Positions 29,392-39,195 of a stretch of 64,000 nt of DNA are shown piece after piece. The first letter of the stretch is position 1; each line of letters opens with the position of its first letter. The translations under genes were made by a program, and so were the position numbers. Source of the DNA: Citrobacter freundii (GTDB lineage Bacteria; Pseudomonadota; Gammaproteobacteria; Enterobacterales; Enterobacteriaceae); assembly GCF_029717145.1 (NCBI RefSeq), contig NZ_CP099222.1:1302001-1366000 (forward strand), written 5' to 3'. The notes beneath the pieces were generated by a model. It was not told the DNA's origin, made no database searches, and saw only the letters and a list, made by a program, of their open reading frames with translations.

Positions 29392-29853
29392 ATGACAACA
29401 CACGTACGTAAAAATGTCATGGATATGTTCATCGATGGCGCAAGGCGCGGGTTTACCATTGCCACCACCAGCCTGTTACCGAACGTGGTGATGGCGTTTG
29501 TGATTATTCAGGCGCTAAAGGTAACGGGGTTGCTCGACGTCGTCGGCCGGGTGTGCGAACCGGTTATGGCGCTGTGGGGATTGCCGGGGGAATCTGCCAC
29601 CGTGCTGTTGGCGGCGGTGATGAGTATGGGCGGCGGCGTTGGCGTTTGCGCCAGTCTGGTTGTCGCCGGAACCCTTTCGGGACATGATGCGACGGTATTG
29701 CTACCGGCCATCTACCTGATGGGGAATCCAGTGCAAAATGTCGGACGCTGTCTGGGGACTGCGGGGGTTCATCCTCGCTATTATCCGCTTATTATTGCGG
29801 TATGCGTGATGAATGCGCTGCTCTCTATTTGGGTTATGCAGGTAATTGCCTGA
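29392..29853 (+). CDS. yjiG: YjiG-like nucleoside-recognition membrane protein
   Basis: 153 residues from the ATG at 29392, the E. coli YjiG length. It has a Gate-type fold with about four hydrophobic segments and the loop SMGGGVGVCASLVVAGTLSG. It is coupled to yjiH (one base between stop and start) and lies 11 bp before iadA. Likely partner of YjiH in one membrane complex. Confidence 0.82.
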   Translation: MTTHVRKNVMDMFIDGARRGFTIATTSLLPNVVMAFVIIQALKVTGLLDVVGRVCEPVMALWGLPGESATVLLAAVMSMGGGVGVCASLVVAGTLSGHDATVLLPAIYLMGNPVQNVGRCLGTAGVHPRYYPLIIAVCVMNALLSIWVMQVIA

Positions 29854-29864
29854 CAAGGAAGGTT

Positions 29865-31028
29865 ATGAACTGTTCAATTCTTGGTCTGACGCTGTTCCAG
29901 CGCGGACACGTTTACGCGCCTGACGATTTGGGGCAACAAGATATTCTGGTCGCGGGCGGAAAAATTGTCGCCATCGCGCCGTCTATCCTGGCAGACGATT
30001 TTCCCGGCTGTCAGTGTATTAATCTCGAGGGTGCCATTGTTTGTCCGGGGTTTATCGATCAGCACGTTCATTTGATTGGCGGTGGCGGAGAGGCCGGCCC
30101 CCACACCCGCACACCGGAAGTGCGTCTGTCACGTCTGGTTGAAGCGGGTATCACCTCAGTGGTGGGATTGCTGGGTACCGACGGAATTACCCGTCATCCG
30201 GAGTCGCTGTTGGCGAAAACCCGAGCACTGGAATATGAAGGCATCAGTGCCTGGATGCTCACCGGCGCGTATTCGTTACCTTCCCCGACCATTACCGGCA
30301 GTATTGAGCGCGATGTAGCGCTGATCGACAAGGTGATAGGGGTGAAATGTGCGATTTCAGACCATCGCTCATCAGCCCCGAATACCGCGGTGCTGGCGAA
30401 CATGGCGGCGCAGTCGCGCGTCGGCGGATTATTAGGGCAGAAGCCGGGGATTAGCGTCTTCCATATGGGTGACAGCCCGCGCATGCTGGAGCCGCTGTAT
30501 GACGTCCTCGCGCATTCGGATGTGCCGATAACCAAACTGCTGCCAACGCATGTTAACCGCGCGGAACCGTTGTTTGAGGCCGCCTTAGCCTATGCCCGCA
30601 AAGGGGGGTATATCGACATTACCAGCAGTATTGATGAGCCCGTGGATCCGGCAACGGCCATCGCGACCGCGCTGCGCAGCGACGTTCCACTGTCGCGGAT
30701 TACCTTGAGTTCAGACGGTAACGGCAGCCAGCCGGAGTTTGATGAACAGGGCAATCTGACGGGGATTGGTGTGGCCGGATTTGAATCACTGGCACACACG
30801 CTGCGCCAACTGGTGACGGTTCATGCCATTCCTCTGGAGCAGGCATTATGTCCGCTCACGCGCACGGTGGCGGAGTTTCTGGGACTTGGGCATAAAGGAC
30901 GTCTGGCGGTTGGATGCGATGCGGACATTCTGGTGATCAACGACGCGCTGGAGGTTTACCACCTGTGGGCGAAGGGCAACGCGGTGGTGAAAGAGAAAAA
31001 AGCGTGTGTTAAAGGGACGTTTGAGTAA
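29865..31028 (+). CDS. iadA: Isoaspartyl dipeptidase
   Basis: A zinc amidohydrolase that cleaves beta-aspartyl dipeptides left from damaged proteins. It is 387 residues (E. coli 390) from the ATG at 29865, preceded by AAGGAAGG. The binuclear metal site motifs are DQHVHLIGGGGEAGP (about 65-80), the lysine in GVKCAISDHRS, histidines in PTHVNR and the catalytic Asp in LSSDGNGSQPEFD. In E. coli this operon is at 98 min; here it fills the place of hyf between perM and bcp. Confidence 0.95.
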   Translation: MNCSILGLTLFQRGHVYAPDDLGQQDILVAGGKIVAIAPSILADDFPGCQCINLEGAIVCPGFIDQHVHLIGGGGEAGPHTRTPEVRLSRLVEAGITSVVGLLGTDGITRHPESLLAKTRALEYEGISAWMLTGAYSLPSPTITGSIERDVALIDKVIGVKCAISDHRSSAPNTAVLANMAAQSRVGGLLGQKPGISVFHMGDSPRMLEPLYDVLAHSDVPITKLLPTHVNRAEPLFEAALAYARKGGYIDITSSIDEPVDPATAIATALRSDVPLSRITLSSDGNGSQPEFDEQGNLTGIGVAGFESLAHTLRQLVTVHAIPLEQALCPLTRTVAEFLGLGHKGRLAVGCDADILVINDALEVYHLWAKGNAVVKEKKACVKGTFE

Positions 31029-31036
31029 ACGACGTT

Positions 31037-31126
31037 GATGCCGGATAGCGGCGTAAATGCCTTATCCGGCCTACGGACTTGCGCGGATGTAGGCCTGATA
31101 AGACGCGTAGCGTCGCCATCAGGCTT
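31037..31126. repeat. BIME after iadA
   Basis: REP cores TGCCGGATAGCGGCG...CTTATCCGGCCTAC and GATGTAGGCCTGATAAGACG...CGCCATCAGGC are present in a composite array between the converging iadA and bcp genes. Confidence 0.8.
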
Positions 31127-31143
31127 AATCCGGCAAAAATAAA

Positions 31144-31614
31144 TCAGGCGTTTTCCTGCACCCATTTCAGCACGATGTCGTGGTGATTGCTGGTTTTGAA
31201 ATCATCAAACACATGTTCAATCTTGCCGTCAGCATCCACCAGGAAGCTGATGCGATGAATGCCATCATAGGTTTTACCCATAAATGACTTTTCTCCCCAG
31301 ACGCCAAACTGCTCGCAAACCTGGTGATCTTCATCGGACAGGAGCGTGAAGTTAAGCACTTCCTTCTCCACGAAGCGGGAAAGCTTCTCCGGTTTATCGG
31401 TGCTGATACCCAGCACTTCCACGCCGGCTTTTTTTAACTGATCCATGTTATCGCGTAAGCCACAGGCCTGTACGGTACAGCCGGGCGTCATGGCTTTCGG
31501 GTAGAAATAAACCAGAACACGCTGTCCCTGGAAGTCGGTTAAATTTACTTGTTCTCCGTCTTGATCCGGCAAGCTAAATTTCGGTGCGATATCACCGGCT
31601 TTCAGTGGGTTCAT
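31144..31614 (-). CDS. bcp: Thiol peroxidase Bcp (peroxiredoxin Q)
   Basis: Reduces hydrogen peroxide and organic peroxides with thioredoxin. It is 156 residues, as in E. coli. The peroxidatic cysteine is Cys45 in AMTPGCTVQACGLRD and the resolving cysteine is Cys50, the atypical 2-Cys arrangement. Its ATG overlaps the last base of the gcvR stop (TAATG), so translation is coupled to gcvR. Confidence 0.97.
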   Translation of the reverse strand: MNPLKAGDIAPKFSLPDQDGEQVNLTDFQGQRVLVYFYPKAMTPGCTVQACGLRDNMDQLKKAGVEVLGISTDKPEKLSRFVEKEVLNFTLLSDEDHQVCEQFGVWGEKSFMGKTYDGIHRISFLVDADGKIEHVFDDFKTSNHHDIVLKWVQENA

Positions 31615-32186
31615 TACTTAACTCCATCCTGTTCATCATGCTGTGAGTAATTGACGACGTTAATACTGCCTTGCGCATTGAGTTCTGTACAGAGTGCTTT
31701 AAACGCATCCTCAATATTTGCCGAATCGTGTGACGCAGGGCTATGTGCGGTAATCTGAATAAACAACTGGGCAGCCTTTCCGTTCTCCGCCGGTTGGGTG
31801 CGCGAAACCAGTTCGGCAATATTCATTTGATGACTGTCGAAAAGGGCGGTAAAGCGCTCAATCAAATGGGGAGAGTCAGGGACATCAACCTGAACCCATA
31901 CCGTGGCGGGCATCGCCGGGCGGGGGCGTGCGGTTGTACGCTTCATCACAATCAATAAATCCAGCTCTGCGCCTTTCAACGGCAAGGTTGATTCAATCAG
32001 GGTGATGGCATTCCAGGTGCCAGACAACAGCATGATAAATGTAAACTCGTCACCCAGCATGGCCAGTCGGCTGTCTTCAATATTACAGCCACAACTGCTG
32101 ACATGACGAGTGATGGTGTTCACAATTCCTGGGCGGTCGGCACCCAGCGCAGTAATGACCAGATAGTGTTGCGATGACGATGTCAA
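31614..32186 (-). CDS. gcvR: Glycine cleavage system transcriptional repressor GcvR
   Basis: Binds GcvA and represses gcvTHP when glycine is scarce. It has two ACT domains (about residues 5-85 and 90-175), the first opening HYLVITALGADRPGIVNTIT. I use the TTG at 32186 (xTSSSQHYLVI), which gives 190 residues, the E. coli length, and is preceded by AAGGAAG; an ATG 22 codons upstream lies in the promoter region. It diverges from dapA. Confidence 0.95.
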   Translation of the reverse strand: MTSSSQHYLVITALGADRPGIVNTITRHVSSCGCNIEDSRLAMLGDEFTFIMLLSGTWNAITLIESTLPLKGAELDLLIVMKRTTARPRPAMPATVWVQVDVPDSPHLIERFTALFDSHQMNIAELVSRTQPAENGKAAQLFIQITAHSPASHDSANIEDAFKALCTELNAQGSINVVNYSQHDEQDGVK

Positions 32187-32331
32187 ACCTGTTCTTCCTT
32201 TGAGCGGTGAGGTAATTATAAGGAAAGCATAAAAAAAACATGCATACAACAATCAGAAGGGCTCTGGTCGCTTGCTTTTATTGTCGTACCAAACGTACCA
32301 TTGAGACACTTGTTTGCACAGAGGATGGCCC

Positions 32332-33210
32332 ATGTTCACGGGAAGTATTGTCGCGCTTATTACGCCGATGGATGAGAAAGGTAAAGTCTGCCGGTCGAGC
32401 CTGAAAAAACTGATTGATTATCATGTCGCCAGCGGCACCTCGGCGATCGTTTCGGTTGGCACTACCGGTGAGTCCGCCACGCTGAGTCATGATGAACATG
32501 GCGATGTGGTGATGATGACGCTGGAACTGGCCGACGGGCGTATTCCGGTGATTGCCGGAACCGGCGCCAATGCGACCGCAGAAGCCATTAGTCTGACGCA
32601 GCGTTTCAACGACAGCGGTATTGTCGGCTGCCTGACGGTGACGCCTTACTACAACCGCCCGACGCAGGAAGGTTTGTTCCAGCATTTCAAAGCCATCGCT
32701 GAACATACTGACTTGCCACAAATTCTGTATAATGTGCCGTCCCGTACTGGCTGCGATATGCTGCCGGAGACCGTGGGTCGTCTGGCGAAAGTAAAAAATA
32801 TTGTCGCTATCAAAGAGGCCACAGGGAACTTAAGTCGTGTTCACCAGATCAAAGAGCTGGTTTCAGACGATTTTATTCTGCTCAGCGGTGATGACGCGAC
32901 CGGGCTGGACTTTATGCAGCTCGGTGGTCATGGCGTGATTTCCGTTACCACTAACGTAGCGGCACGTGAAATGGCTGAAATGTGCAAACTGGCGGCAGAA
33001 GGGCGTTTTGCCGATGCGCGGGTGATTAACCAGCGTTTGATGCCGTTACACAACAAACTATTTGTCGAACCCAATCCTATCCCGGTGAAATGGGCATGTA
33101 AGGAATTGGGTCTTGTGGCAACCGATACGCTGCGTCTGCCGATGACGCCAATCACGGACAATGCTCGTGATATCGTCAAAGCGGCGCTTAAGCATGCCGG
33201 TTTGCTGTAA
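32332..33210 (+). CDS. dapA: 4-hydroxy-tetrahydrodipicolinate synthase
   Basis: Condenses pyruvate with aspartate semialdehyde, the first step specific to lysine and diaminopimelate. It is 292 residues from the ATG at 32332 ([17 protein letters not shown]). The Schiff-base lysine is in [13 protein letters not shown] (about 161), with [10 protein letters not shown] and TTGESATL forming the active site. It is followed 16 bp on by bamC, the conserved dapA-bamC operon. Confidence 0.98.
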   Translation: MFTGSIVALITPMDEKGKVCRSSLKKLIDYHVASGTSAIVSVGTTGESATLSHDEHGDVVMMTLELADGRIPVIAGTGANATAEAISLTQRFNDSGIVGCLTVTPYYNRPTQEGLFQHFKAIAEHTDLPQILYNVPSRTGCDMLPETVGRLAKVKNIVAIKEATGNLSRVHQIKELVSDDFILLSGDDATGLDFMQLGGHGVISVTTNVAAREMAEMCKLAAEGRFADARVINQRLMPLHNKLFVEPNPIPVKWACKELGLVATDTLRLPMTPITDNARDIVKAALKHAGLL

Positions 33211-33226
33211 AGTTTAGGGAGATTTG

Positions 33227-34261
33227 ATGGCTTACTCAGTACAAAAGTCGCGCCTGGCCAAGGTTGCGGGTGTTTCGCTAGTTATGTTGCTCGCGGCCTG
33301 TAGTTCTGACTCGCGCTATAAGCGCCAGGTGAGCGGTGATGAATCCTATCTGGAGGCCGCACCGCTTGCTGAGCTTCATGCGCCAGCTGGGATGATTCTG
33401 CCGGTAACAACCGGTGATTATACCATCCCGGTAACCAACGGCAGCGGTGCTGTTGGTAAAGCGCTGGATATTCGCCCACCGGCTCAACCGCTGGCATTGG
33501 TTAGCGGTGCACGTACCCAGATCGCAGGTGATACGGCAACGTTGCTGGTAGAGAATGGTCGTAGTAACACGCTGTGGCCGCAGGTCGTTAGCGTGATTCA
33601 GGCGAAAAACTACACCATTACCAAACGTGATGATGCCAGTCAGACGCTGACGACCGATTGGGTTGACTGGAACCGTCTTGATGAAGACGAGCAGTATCGC
33701 GGACGTTATCAAATCTCGGTTAAACCGCAGGGCTACCAGCAGGCGGTAACGGTGAAACTGGTTAACCTCGAGCAGGCCGGTAAGCCGGTGGCAGATGCTG
33801 CATCAATGCAGCGCTACAGCGCTGAGATGATGAACGTTATCTCTGCGGGTCTGGATAAGACCGCCACCGACGCCGCGAATGCCGCGCAGAGCCGCTCTGC
33901 CGCCACCATGGATGTTCAGAGCGCCGCCGATGACACCGGCTTGCCGATGCTGGTGGTACGCGGACCGTTCAACGTGGTGTGGCAGCGTCTGCCAACAGCA
34001 CTTGAGAAAGTGGGCATGAAAGTGACCGACAGTACTCGTTCTCAGGGCAGCATCGCCGTAACCTACAAACCGCTGTCCGATAGCAACTGGCAGGAACTGG
34101 GCGCGAGCGATCCGGGTCTGGTATCCGGCGACTACAAACTGCAGGTCGGTGATTTAGACAACCGCAGCAGCTTGCAGTTTATCGATCCGAAAGGACATAC
34201 CCTGACGCAAAGCCAGAACGACGCGCTGGTCGCCGTCTTCCAGGCAGCATTCAGTAAGTAA
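33227..34261 (+). CDS. bamC: Outer-membrane assembly lipoprotein BamC
   Basis: Accessory lipoprotein of the BAM complex. It is 344 residues from the ATG at 33227 ([15 protein letters not shown]); a TTG one codon earlier is not needed. The lipobox is LLAAC with the lipidated cysteine near residue 25. A long unstructured stretch follows, then two helix-grip domains (about 100-215 and 230-344). It is followed by a terminator. Confidence 0.97.
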   Translation: MAYSVQKSRLAKVAGVSLVMLLAACSSDSRYKRQVSGDESYLEAAPLAELHAPAGMILPVTTGDYTIPVTNGSGAVGKALDIRPPAQPLALVSGARTQIAGDTATLLVENGRSNTLWPQVVSVIQAKNYTITKRDDASQTLTTDWVDWNRLDEDEQYRGRYQISVKPQGYQQAVTVKLVNLEQAGKPVADAASMQRYSAEMMNVISAGLDKTATDAANAAQSRSAATMDVQSAADDTGLPMLVVRGPFNVVWQRLPTALEKVGMKVTDSTRSQGSIAVTYKPLSDSNWQELGASDPGLVSGDYKLQVGDLDNRSSLQFIDPKGHTLTQSQNDALVAVFQAAFSK

Positions 34262-34266
34262 AAATC

Positions 34267-34294
34267 AAGGGCTGGATAACTCCAGCCCTTTTTT
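34267..34294 (+). terminator. Terminator of dapA-bamC
   Basis: AAGGGCTGGA pairs perfectly with TCCAGCCCTT across a 4-nt loop and is followed by TTTT, just after the bamC stop. Confidence 0.93.
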
Positions 34295-34298
34295 CTGG

Positions 34299-34320
34299 TA
34301 TGATACGCAAACGTGTGCGT
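34299..34320 (+). promoter_or_regulatory. purC -10 element and PurR operator
   Basis: TATGAT (34299-34304) is followed directly by the PurR box ACGCAAACGTGTGCGT (34305-34320), one base from a perfect palindrome. A repressor there would block the start of transcription. Confidence 0.85.
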
Positions 34321-34371
34321 CAGCAGAAAAACGCAATATTTATCGTTATTTCACACCCAGGAGTAATAAAG

Positions 34372-35085
34372 ATGCAAAAGCAAGCTGAGCTGTATCGTGG
34401 TAAAGCGAAGACCGTATACAGCACGGAAAACCCGGACCTGTTGGTGCTCGAATTCCGCAATGATACGTCAGCAGGGGATGGCGCGCGCATCGAACAGTTC
34501 GATCGTAAAGGCATGGTGAACAATAAGTTCAACCATTTCATTATGACCAAGCTGCAAGAAGCGGGCATTCCGACCCAAATGGAGCGACTGCTATCCGATA
34601 CCGAATGTCTGGTGAAAAAACTGGAGATGGTCCCGGTCGAGTGCGTGGTGCGTAACCGCGCGGCAGGTTCCCTGGTGAAGCGTTTAGGCGTTGAGGAAGG
34701 TATTGAACTGAATCCGCCGCTGTTTGATCTGTTCCTGAAAAATGATGCTATGCACGATCCAATGATTAACGAGTCCTATTGCGAAACGTTTGGTTGGGTG
34801 AGCAAAGAGAATCTGGCACGAATGAAAGAGCTGACCTACAAAGCCAACGACGTGCTGAAGAAAATGTTTGATGACGCGGGTCTGATCCTGGTCGACTTCA
34901 AACTTGAGTTTGGTTTGTATAAAGGTGAAGTGGTTCTGGGCGACGAATTCTCTCCGGACGGTAGCCGTCTGTGGGACAAAGAAACGCTGGATAAAATGGA
35001 CAAAGACCGTTTCCGCCAGAGTCTGGGCGGCCTGATCGAAGCCTATGAAGCTGTCGCACATCGCCTGGGTGTGAAGTTAGACTGA
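34372..35085 (+). CDS. purC: SAICAR synthetase
   Basis: Joins aspartate to CAIR with ATP in the eighth purine step. It is 237 residues from the ATG at 34372 ([16 protein letters not shown]), matching E. coli; the long open frame upstream is leader. Motifs [14 protein letters not shown] and [20 protein letters not shown] belong to the family. GGAG precedes the start. Confidence 0.98.
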   Translation: MQKQAELYRGKAKTVYSTENPDLLVLEFRNDTSAGDGARIEQFDRKGMVNNKFNHFIMTKLQEAGIPTQMERLLSDTECLVKKLEMVPVECVVRNRAAGSLVKRLGVEEGIELNPPLFDLFLKNDAMHDPMINESYCETFGWVSKENLARMKELTYKANDVLKKMFDDAGLILVDFKLEFGLYKGEVVLGDEFSPDGSRLWDKETLDKMDKDRFRQSLGGLIEAYEAVAHRLGVKLD

Positions 35086-35093
35086 TCCCTTCC

Positions 35094-35119
35094 TGAGCCG
35101 GCGATCGCTCTCCGGCTCA
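35094..35119 (+). other. Hairpin after purC
   Basis: TGAGCCGG and CCGGCTCA form an 8-bp stem with a 10-nt loop 9 bp past the purC stop. A weak T/C tail follows, so it is a possible terminator or stabiliser. Confidence 0.5.
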
Positions 35120-35214
35120 TCAATTCCCCCCTGGTTTGATTACTCTTTCTTATGGTAATCCTGTTCCGAACCGCCTACGATCATCATCATAATGAATAAA
35201 AAGTTGAGGTGATT

Positions 35215-36081
35215 ATGCGCTGGCAAGGGCGTCGCGAAAGCGACAATGTAGAAGACAGACGTAACAGTTCGGGCGGCGGACCTTCTATGGGCGGGCCGGG
35301 CTTTCGTTTGCCACGTGGTAAAGGCGGCATCATCCTGCTGATTGTGGTCCTTGTGGCCGGCTATTATGGCGTCGATCTCACCGGGTTAATGACCGGCCAA
35401 CCTGTTTCGCAGCAGCAATCCACGCGTTCCATCAGTCCGAATGATGATGAAGCGGCCAAATTTACCTCGGTGATCCTCGCCACGACCGAAGACACCTGGG
35501 GCCAGCAGTTTGAAAAAATGGGCCGTACTTATCAGCAGCCTAAGCTGGTGATGTACCGTGGCGCGACGCGAACCGGATGTGGAGCAGGCCAGTCAGTGAT
35601 GGGGCCATTTTATTGCCCTGCGGACGGCACGGTCTATATCGATCTCTCCTTCTATGACGACATGAAAAGTAAGCTCGGCGCTGACGGTGATTTTGCTCAG
35701 GGCTATGTCATTGCGCATGAGGTTGGCCACCACGTGCAGAAACTTCTAGGCATAGAACCGAAAGTTCGCCAGATGCAGCAGAATGCCTCGCAGGCGGAAG
35801 TGAATCGTCTTTCCGTGCGTATGGAGCTGCAGGCCGACTGCTTTGCTGGCGTCTGGGGCAACAGTATGCAGCAGCAGGGCGTGCTGGAAACGGGCGATCT
35901 GGAAGAAGCGCTGAACGCCGCCCAGGCAATTGGTGACGATCGCCTGCAGCAGCAGGGGCAGGGACGCGTGGTACCGGACAGCTTTACGCATGGTACCTCT
36001 GAACAGCGCTATAGCTGGTTCAAACGCGGTTTTGATAGCGGCGACCCGGCGCAATGTAATACCTTTGGCAAAGGCATTTAA
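35215..36081 (+). CDS. ypfJ: Putative neutral zinc metallopeptidase YpfJ
   Basis: A 288-residue inner-membrane anchored protein started at the ATG at 35215 ([16 protein letters not shown]). One membrane segment lies near residues 40-60 after a Gly/Arg-rich cytoplasmic stretch. The periplasmic domain has HExxH in [15 protein letters not shown] and a likely third ligand in [12 protein letters not shown]. The substrate is unknown. It is first in a likely ypfJ-tmcA unit (15 bp gap). Confidence 0.88.
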   Translation: MRWQGRRESDNVEDRRNSSGGGPSMGGPGFRLPRGKGGIILLIVVLVAGYYGVDLTGLMTGQPVSQQQSTRSISPNDDEAAKFTSVILATTEDTWGQQFEKMGRTYQQPKLVMYRGATRTGCGAGQSVMGPFYCPADGTVYIDLSFYDDMKSKLGADGDFAQGYVIAHEVGHHVQKLLGIEPKVRQMQQNASQAEVNRLSVRMELQADCFAGVWGNSMQQQGVLETGDLEEALNAAQAIGDDRLQQQGQGRVVPDSFTHGTSEQRYSWFKRGFDSGDPAQCNTFGKGI

Positions 36082-36096
36082 GATCCTGAGGCAGGG

Positions 36097-38112
36097 ATGT
36101 CCGATAACACCGCACTGAATGAGTTAACTGAACACATGGCCCGGGAAGGCATCCGTCGCCTGCTGATTATTAGCGGCGAGGGTCTGTGGCCTCAGGAGCG
36201 GGCGCTCGCGCTACGCAACACATTACCCGGCGACTGGCTTTGGGTGGGGGCAACGGCTCCCGCTGAACCGTACTGCACGCCGCAAGCGCTACAAACGTTA
36301 CTGGGGCGTGAGTTTCGCCATGCGGTTTTTGATGCCCGTCAGGGATTTGACGCTGCGGCGTTTGCCGCCCTAAGCGGTACGCTGCGTGCCGGAAGCTGGC
36401 TGGTGCTGCTGACGCCCCCCTGGCTGACCTGGCAAACACATCCCGATGTGGATTCACTGCGCTGGAGTGATTGCGCCGAACCTATCCCTACGCCGCACTT
36501 TGTCGAACACTTTCAACGGGTGATGACCCGTGACGGACAAACCCTGCACTGGCAACAGCATCAGCCTTTTGCGCCTGGACATTTTCCCGCGCGCGCTCGC
36601 TGGCAGCCAGCCAACGGCGAGCCTCAGCCAGAGCAGGCGGTCATTTTACAGCAGCTGCTGGATATGCCGCCCGGCGTGGCAGCGGTAACCGCCGCGCGAG
36701 GCCGGGGTAAATCCGCGCTGGCCGGGCAGTTGATATCACGCATGAAGGCAAGCGCCATTGTTACCGCCCCGGCAAAAGCGGCGACGGATGTGCTGGCGCA
36801 GTTTGCCGGAGAACGTTATCGCTTTATGGCGCCAGATGCGTTACTCACCGGCAGCGAAACCGCTGATTGGTTGATTGTGGATGAAGCGGCCGCTATTCCC
36901 GCCCCGTTGCTGCATCAGCTGGTTTCGCGTTTTCCACGTGTGCTGTTGACTACCACCGTTCAGGGCTACGAGGGAACCGGCAGAGGGTTCTTATTGAAGT
37001 TCTGCGCGCGTTTCCCCCATCTTCTGCGTTATGAACTGCAGCAGCCCATCAGGTGGGCTCAGGGGTGTCCGCTGGAACAAACCGTCAGTGAGACGCTGGT
37101 GTTCGACGACGACACTTTTTTGCATCCCCCTCAAGGCGATATCCACTTCTCCACCTTTGAGTCGACGGCCTGGCATAGCAATCCGCATCTGCCGCTGGCG
37201 GTATACCGGCTGCTCTCCGGGGCGCATTACCGCACGTCTCCGCTGGATTTGCGCCGAATGATGGACGCGCCTGGCCAGCATTTTTTGCAGGCATCGGCGG
37301 CTGACGCGGTGGCGGGGGCCGTCTGGTTGGTGGATGAAGGCGGCTTATCCGCTGAACTTAGCCAGGCCGTCTGGGCAGGTTATCGTCGTCCAAGAGGAAA
37401 TCTGGTGGCGCAATCACTGGCTGCGCACGGCAGTGACCCGCAGGCGGCGACGCTCGTTGGACGGCGAGTAAGCCGTATTGCGGTTCATCCCGGCCGCCAG
37501 CGGGAAGGTATTGGGCAACGGCTAATCGAGCAGGCTCATTACTATTCCACGCAGTGTGACTATCTGTCGGTCAGTTTTGGTTATACGAGTGAGCTATGGC
37601 GTTTCTGGCAGCGCTGCGGCTTTGTGCTGGTGCGGATGGGGAATCATCGGGAGGCCAGCAGCGGCTGCTACACCGCGATGGCGCTGCTGCCGATAAGCGA
37701 GGCGGGAAAACGCCTGGCCGCAACCGAACACCTGCGCCTGCGTCGGGATGCTGACGTTCTGGCACAGTGGAACGATGAGGCGATCCCGGTCGTGCCGCTG
37801 AAAGAGACTACGCTTAATGATGACGACTGGCAGGCGTTGGCTGGATTTGCTTTTGCGCATCGGCCGCTGCTCACGTCGTTAGGCTGTCTGAGTCGTCTAC
37901 TCCAGCGCAGCGAGCTACCTCTTCCGGCATTGCGCGGACGTGTCGACGAGAGATGCGGCGACACTGAACTGTGCCAGCGATTGAAGGTGTCCGGGCGTAA
38001 AGCGCTGTTGTTGGTTCAGCGAGCTGAAGCGGCGCAGGCGTTGGCCCAGATCGATGCGGCCCGGACGCAACAGCTACAGAATCGCATTATGCAATGGCAA
38101 TTTTTTCACTGA
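36097..38112 (+). CDS. tmcA: tRNA(Met) cytidine acetyltransferase TmcA
   Basis: Acetylates the wobble cytidine of elongator tRNA(Met) to ac4C, using acetyl-CoA and ATP or GTP. It is 671 residues, the E. coli length. An RNA-helicase-like module has Walker A ARGRGKSALAGQ (about 197-208) and Walker B LIVDEAAAIPAPLL. A GNAT domain (about 405-545) shows RRVSRIAVHPGRQREGIGQR, and a C-terminal domain follows. Confidence 0.96.
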   Translation: MSDNTALNELTEHMAREGIRRLLIISGEGLWPQERALALRNTLPGDWLWVGATAPAEPYCTPQALQTLLGREFRHAVFDARQGFDAAAFAALSGTLRAGSWLVLLTPPWLTWQTHPDVDSLRWSDCAEPIPTPHFVEHFQRVMTRDGQTLHWQQHQPFAPGHFPARARWQPANGEPQPEQAVILQQLLDMPPGVAAVTAARGRGKSALAGQLISRMKASAIVTAPAKAATDVLAQFAGERYRFMAPDALLTGSETADWLIVDEAAAIPAPLLHQLVSRFPRVLLTTTVQGYEGTGRGFLLKFCARFPHLLRYELQQPIRWAQGCPLEQTVSETLVFDDDTFLHPPQGDIHFSTFESTAWHSNPHLPLAVYRLLSGAHYRTSPLDLRRMMDAPGQHFLQASAADAVAGAVWLVDEGGLSAELSQAVWAGYRRPRGNLVAQSLAAHGSDPQAATLVGRRVSRIAVHPGRQREGIGQRLIEQAHYYSTQCDYLSVSFGYTSELWRFWQRCGFVLVRMGNHREASSGCYTAMALLPISEAGKRLAATEHLRLRRDADVLAQWNDEAIPVVPLKETTLNDDDWQALAGFAFAHRPLLTSLGCLSRLLQRSELPLPALRGRVDERCGDTELCQRLKVSGRKALLLVQRAEAAQALAQIDAARTQQLQNRIMQWQFFH

Positions 38113-38185
38113 CTTCTTCAATTTCCTGGCATGGTCATTGCGATTAAGCGGCGTAGAATTACTCTTATCAGTTAAGGAGATCGCC

Positions 38186-38884
38186 ATGAAACATGACCAT
38201 TTTGTTGTTCAAAGTCCCGATAAACCTGCGCAACAGCTGTTGCTGCTGTTTCATGGCGTCGGCGATAACCCGGTTGCCATGGGTGAAATTGGTTCCTGGT
38301 TTGCACCGCTGTTCCCCGATGCGCTGATTGTCAGTATCGGTGGGGCACAGCCTTACGGTTCCACCGGCGGCCGGCAGTGGTTTTCAGTGCAGGGCGTGAC
38401 GGAACAGAACCGTCAGGAGCGGGTTGATGCCATCATGCCGGTGTTTATCGACATCGTACGCTACTGGCAGCAACAGAGCGGCGTTTCCCCTCTGGCAACC
38501 GCGCTGATTGGTTTTTCGCAGGGGGCGATTATGTCGCTTGAGAGCATCAAGGCCGAACCGGGGCTGGCATCGCGGGTCATCGCCTTCAATGGCCGCTACG
38601 CCAGCGTGCCGGAGGTGGCGACGACCGCCACAACGGTGCATTTGATTCATGGCGGGGAAGACCGGATTATCGAGTTATCTCACGCCGTTGCCGCGCAGGA
38701 AGCATTAATTCGTGCCGGAGGGGATGTGACGCTGGATATCGTCGAGGATCTCGGCCATGCCATTGACGATCGCAGCATGCAATATGCACTCGATCATTTG
38801 CGCTTTACCGTACCGAAGCACTATTTCGATGAAGCACTGAGTGGTGGTAAGCCCCACGATGATGATGTGATTGAGATGATCTAG
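38186..38884 (+). CDS. ypfH: Alpha/beta hydrolase YpfH (carboxylesterase-like)
   Basis: A 232-residue alpha/beta hydrolase, the E. coli length, from the ATG at 38186 with AAGGAGA ahead. It has the nucleophile elbow GFSQGAI, the His in EDLGHAID and the Asp in HGGEDRII. Esterase activity is known for the E. coli protein; the natural substrate is not known. An acidic tail (PHDDDVIEMI) ends it. Confidence 0.9.
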   Translation: MKHDHFVVQSPDKPAQQLLLLFHGVGDNPVAMGEIGSWFAPLFPDALIVSIGGAQPYGSTGGRQWFSVQGVTEQNRQERVDAIMPVFIDIVRYWQQQSGVSPLATALIGFSQGAIMSLESIKAEPGLASRVIAFNGRYASVPEVATTATTVHLIHGGEDRIIELSHAVAAQEALIRAGGDVTLDIVEDLGHAIDDRSMQYALDHLRFTVPKHYFDEALSGGKPHDDDVIEMI

Positions 38885-38885
38885 C

Positions 38886-38958
38886 CCGTAGGCCGGATAA
38901 GGCGAGGTCGCCATCCGGCACTTAATGCCCGGTGGCGCTAACGCTTACCGGGCCTATG
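38886..38958. repeat. BIME between ypfH and ypfN
   Basis: REP cores GTAGGCCGGATAAGGCG...CGCCATCCGGC and ATGCCCGGTGGCGCTAACGC...CCGGGCCTA lie between the converging genes. Confidence 0.8.
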
Positions 38959-38967
38959 GGACTGCGA

Positions 38968-39168
38968 TTATTTCTTCGGCTGATCCTTGTTCGGCCAGTC
39001 ATCGTCATCATCCCATTTATCGTTAAAGTCACGATGCGGGGGAAGCTCCGGTTTATTGGCGAGAAATTTTTTATGGTCAACGCGCTTGAGATCTTTGATT
39101 ACGTTCAGCAGTACGCCTACCAGAAAAACCAGTACTAAAATCCACCAATACTTTGCCAGCAAGTCCAT
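38968..39168 (-). CDS. ypfN: YpfN, small single-pass membrane protein
   Basis: A 66-residue protein matching E. coli YpfN. A membrane helix ([18 protein letters not shown]) is followed by a cytoplasmic tail ending in a run of Asp, [10 protein letters not shown] chose the ATG at 39168 because AGAGG is eight bases before it; the ATG two codons earlier is too close. It follows dapE (27 bp) and is probably in one unit with it. Role unknown. Confidence 0.88.
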   Translation of the reverse strand: MDLLAKYWWILVLVFLVGVLLNVIKDLKRVDHKKFLANKPELPPHRDFNDKWDDDDDWPNKDQPKK

Positions 39169-39195
39169 GCTCATTTCCTCTTGCAGGAACGCTCA

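Noticed and set aside
31037..31126. Short palindromes after iadA as a CRISPR-like or attachment site
   Set aside because: They are standard REP/BIME cores seen at several other gene ends in the window.
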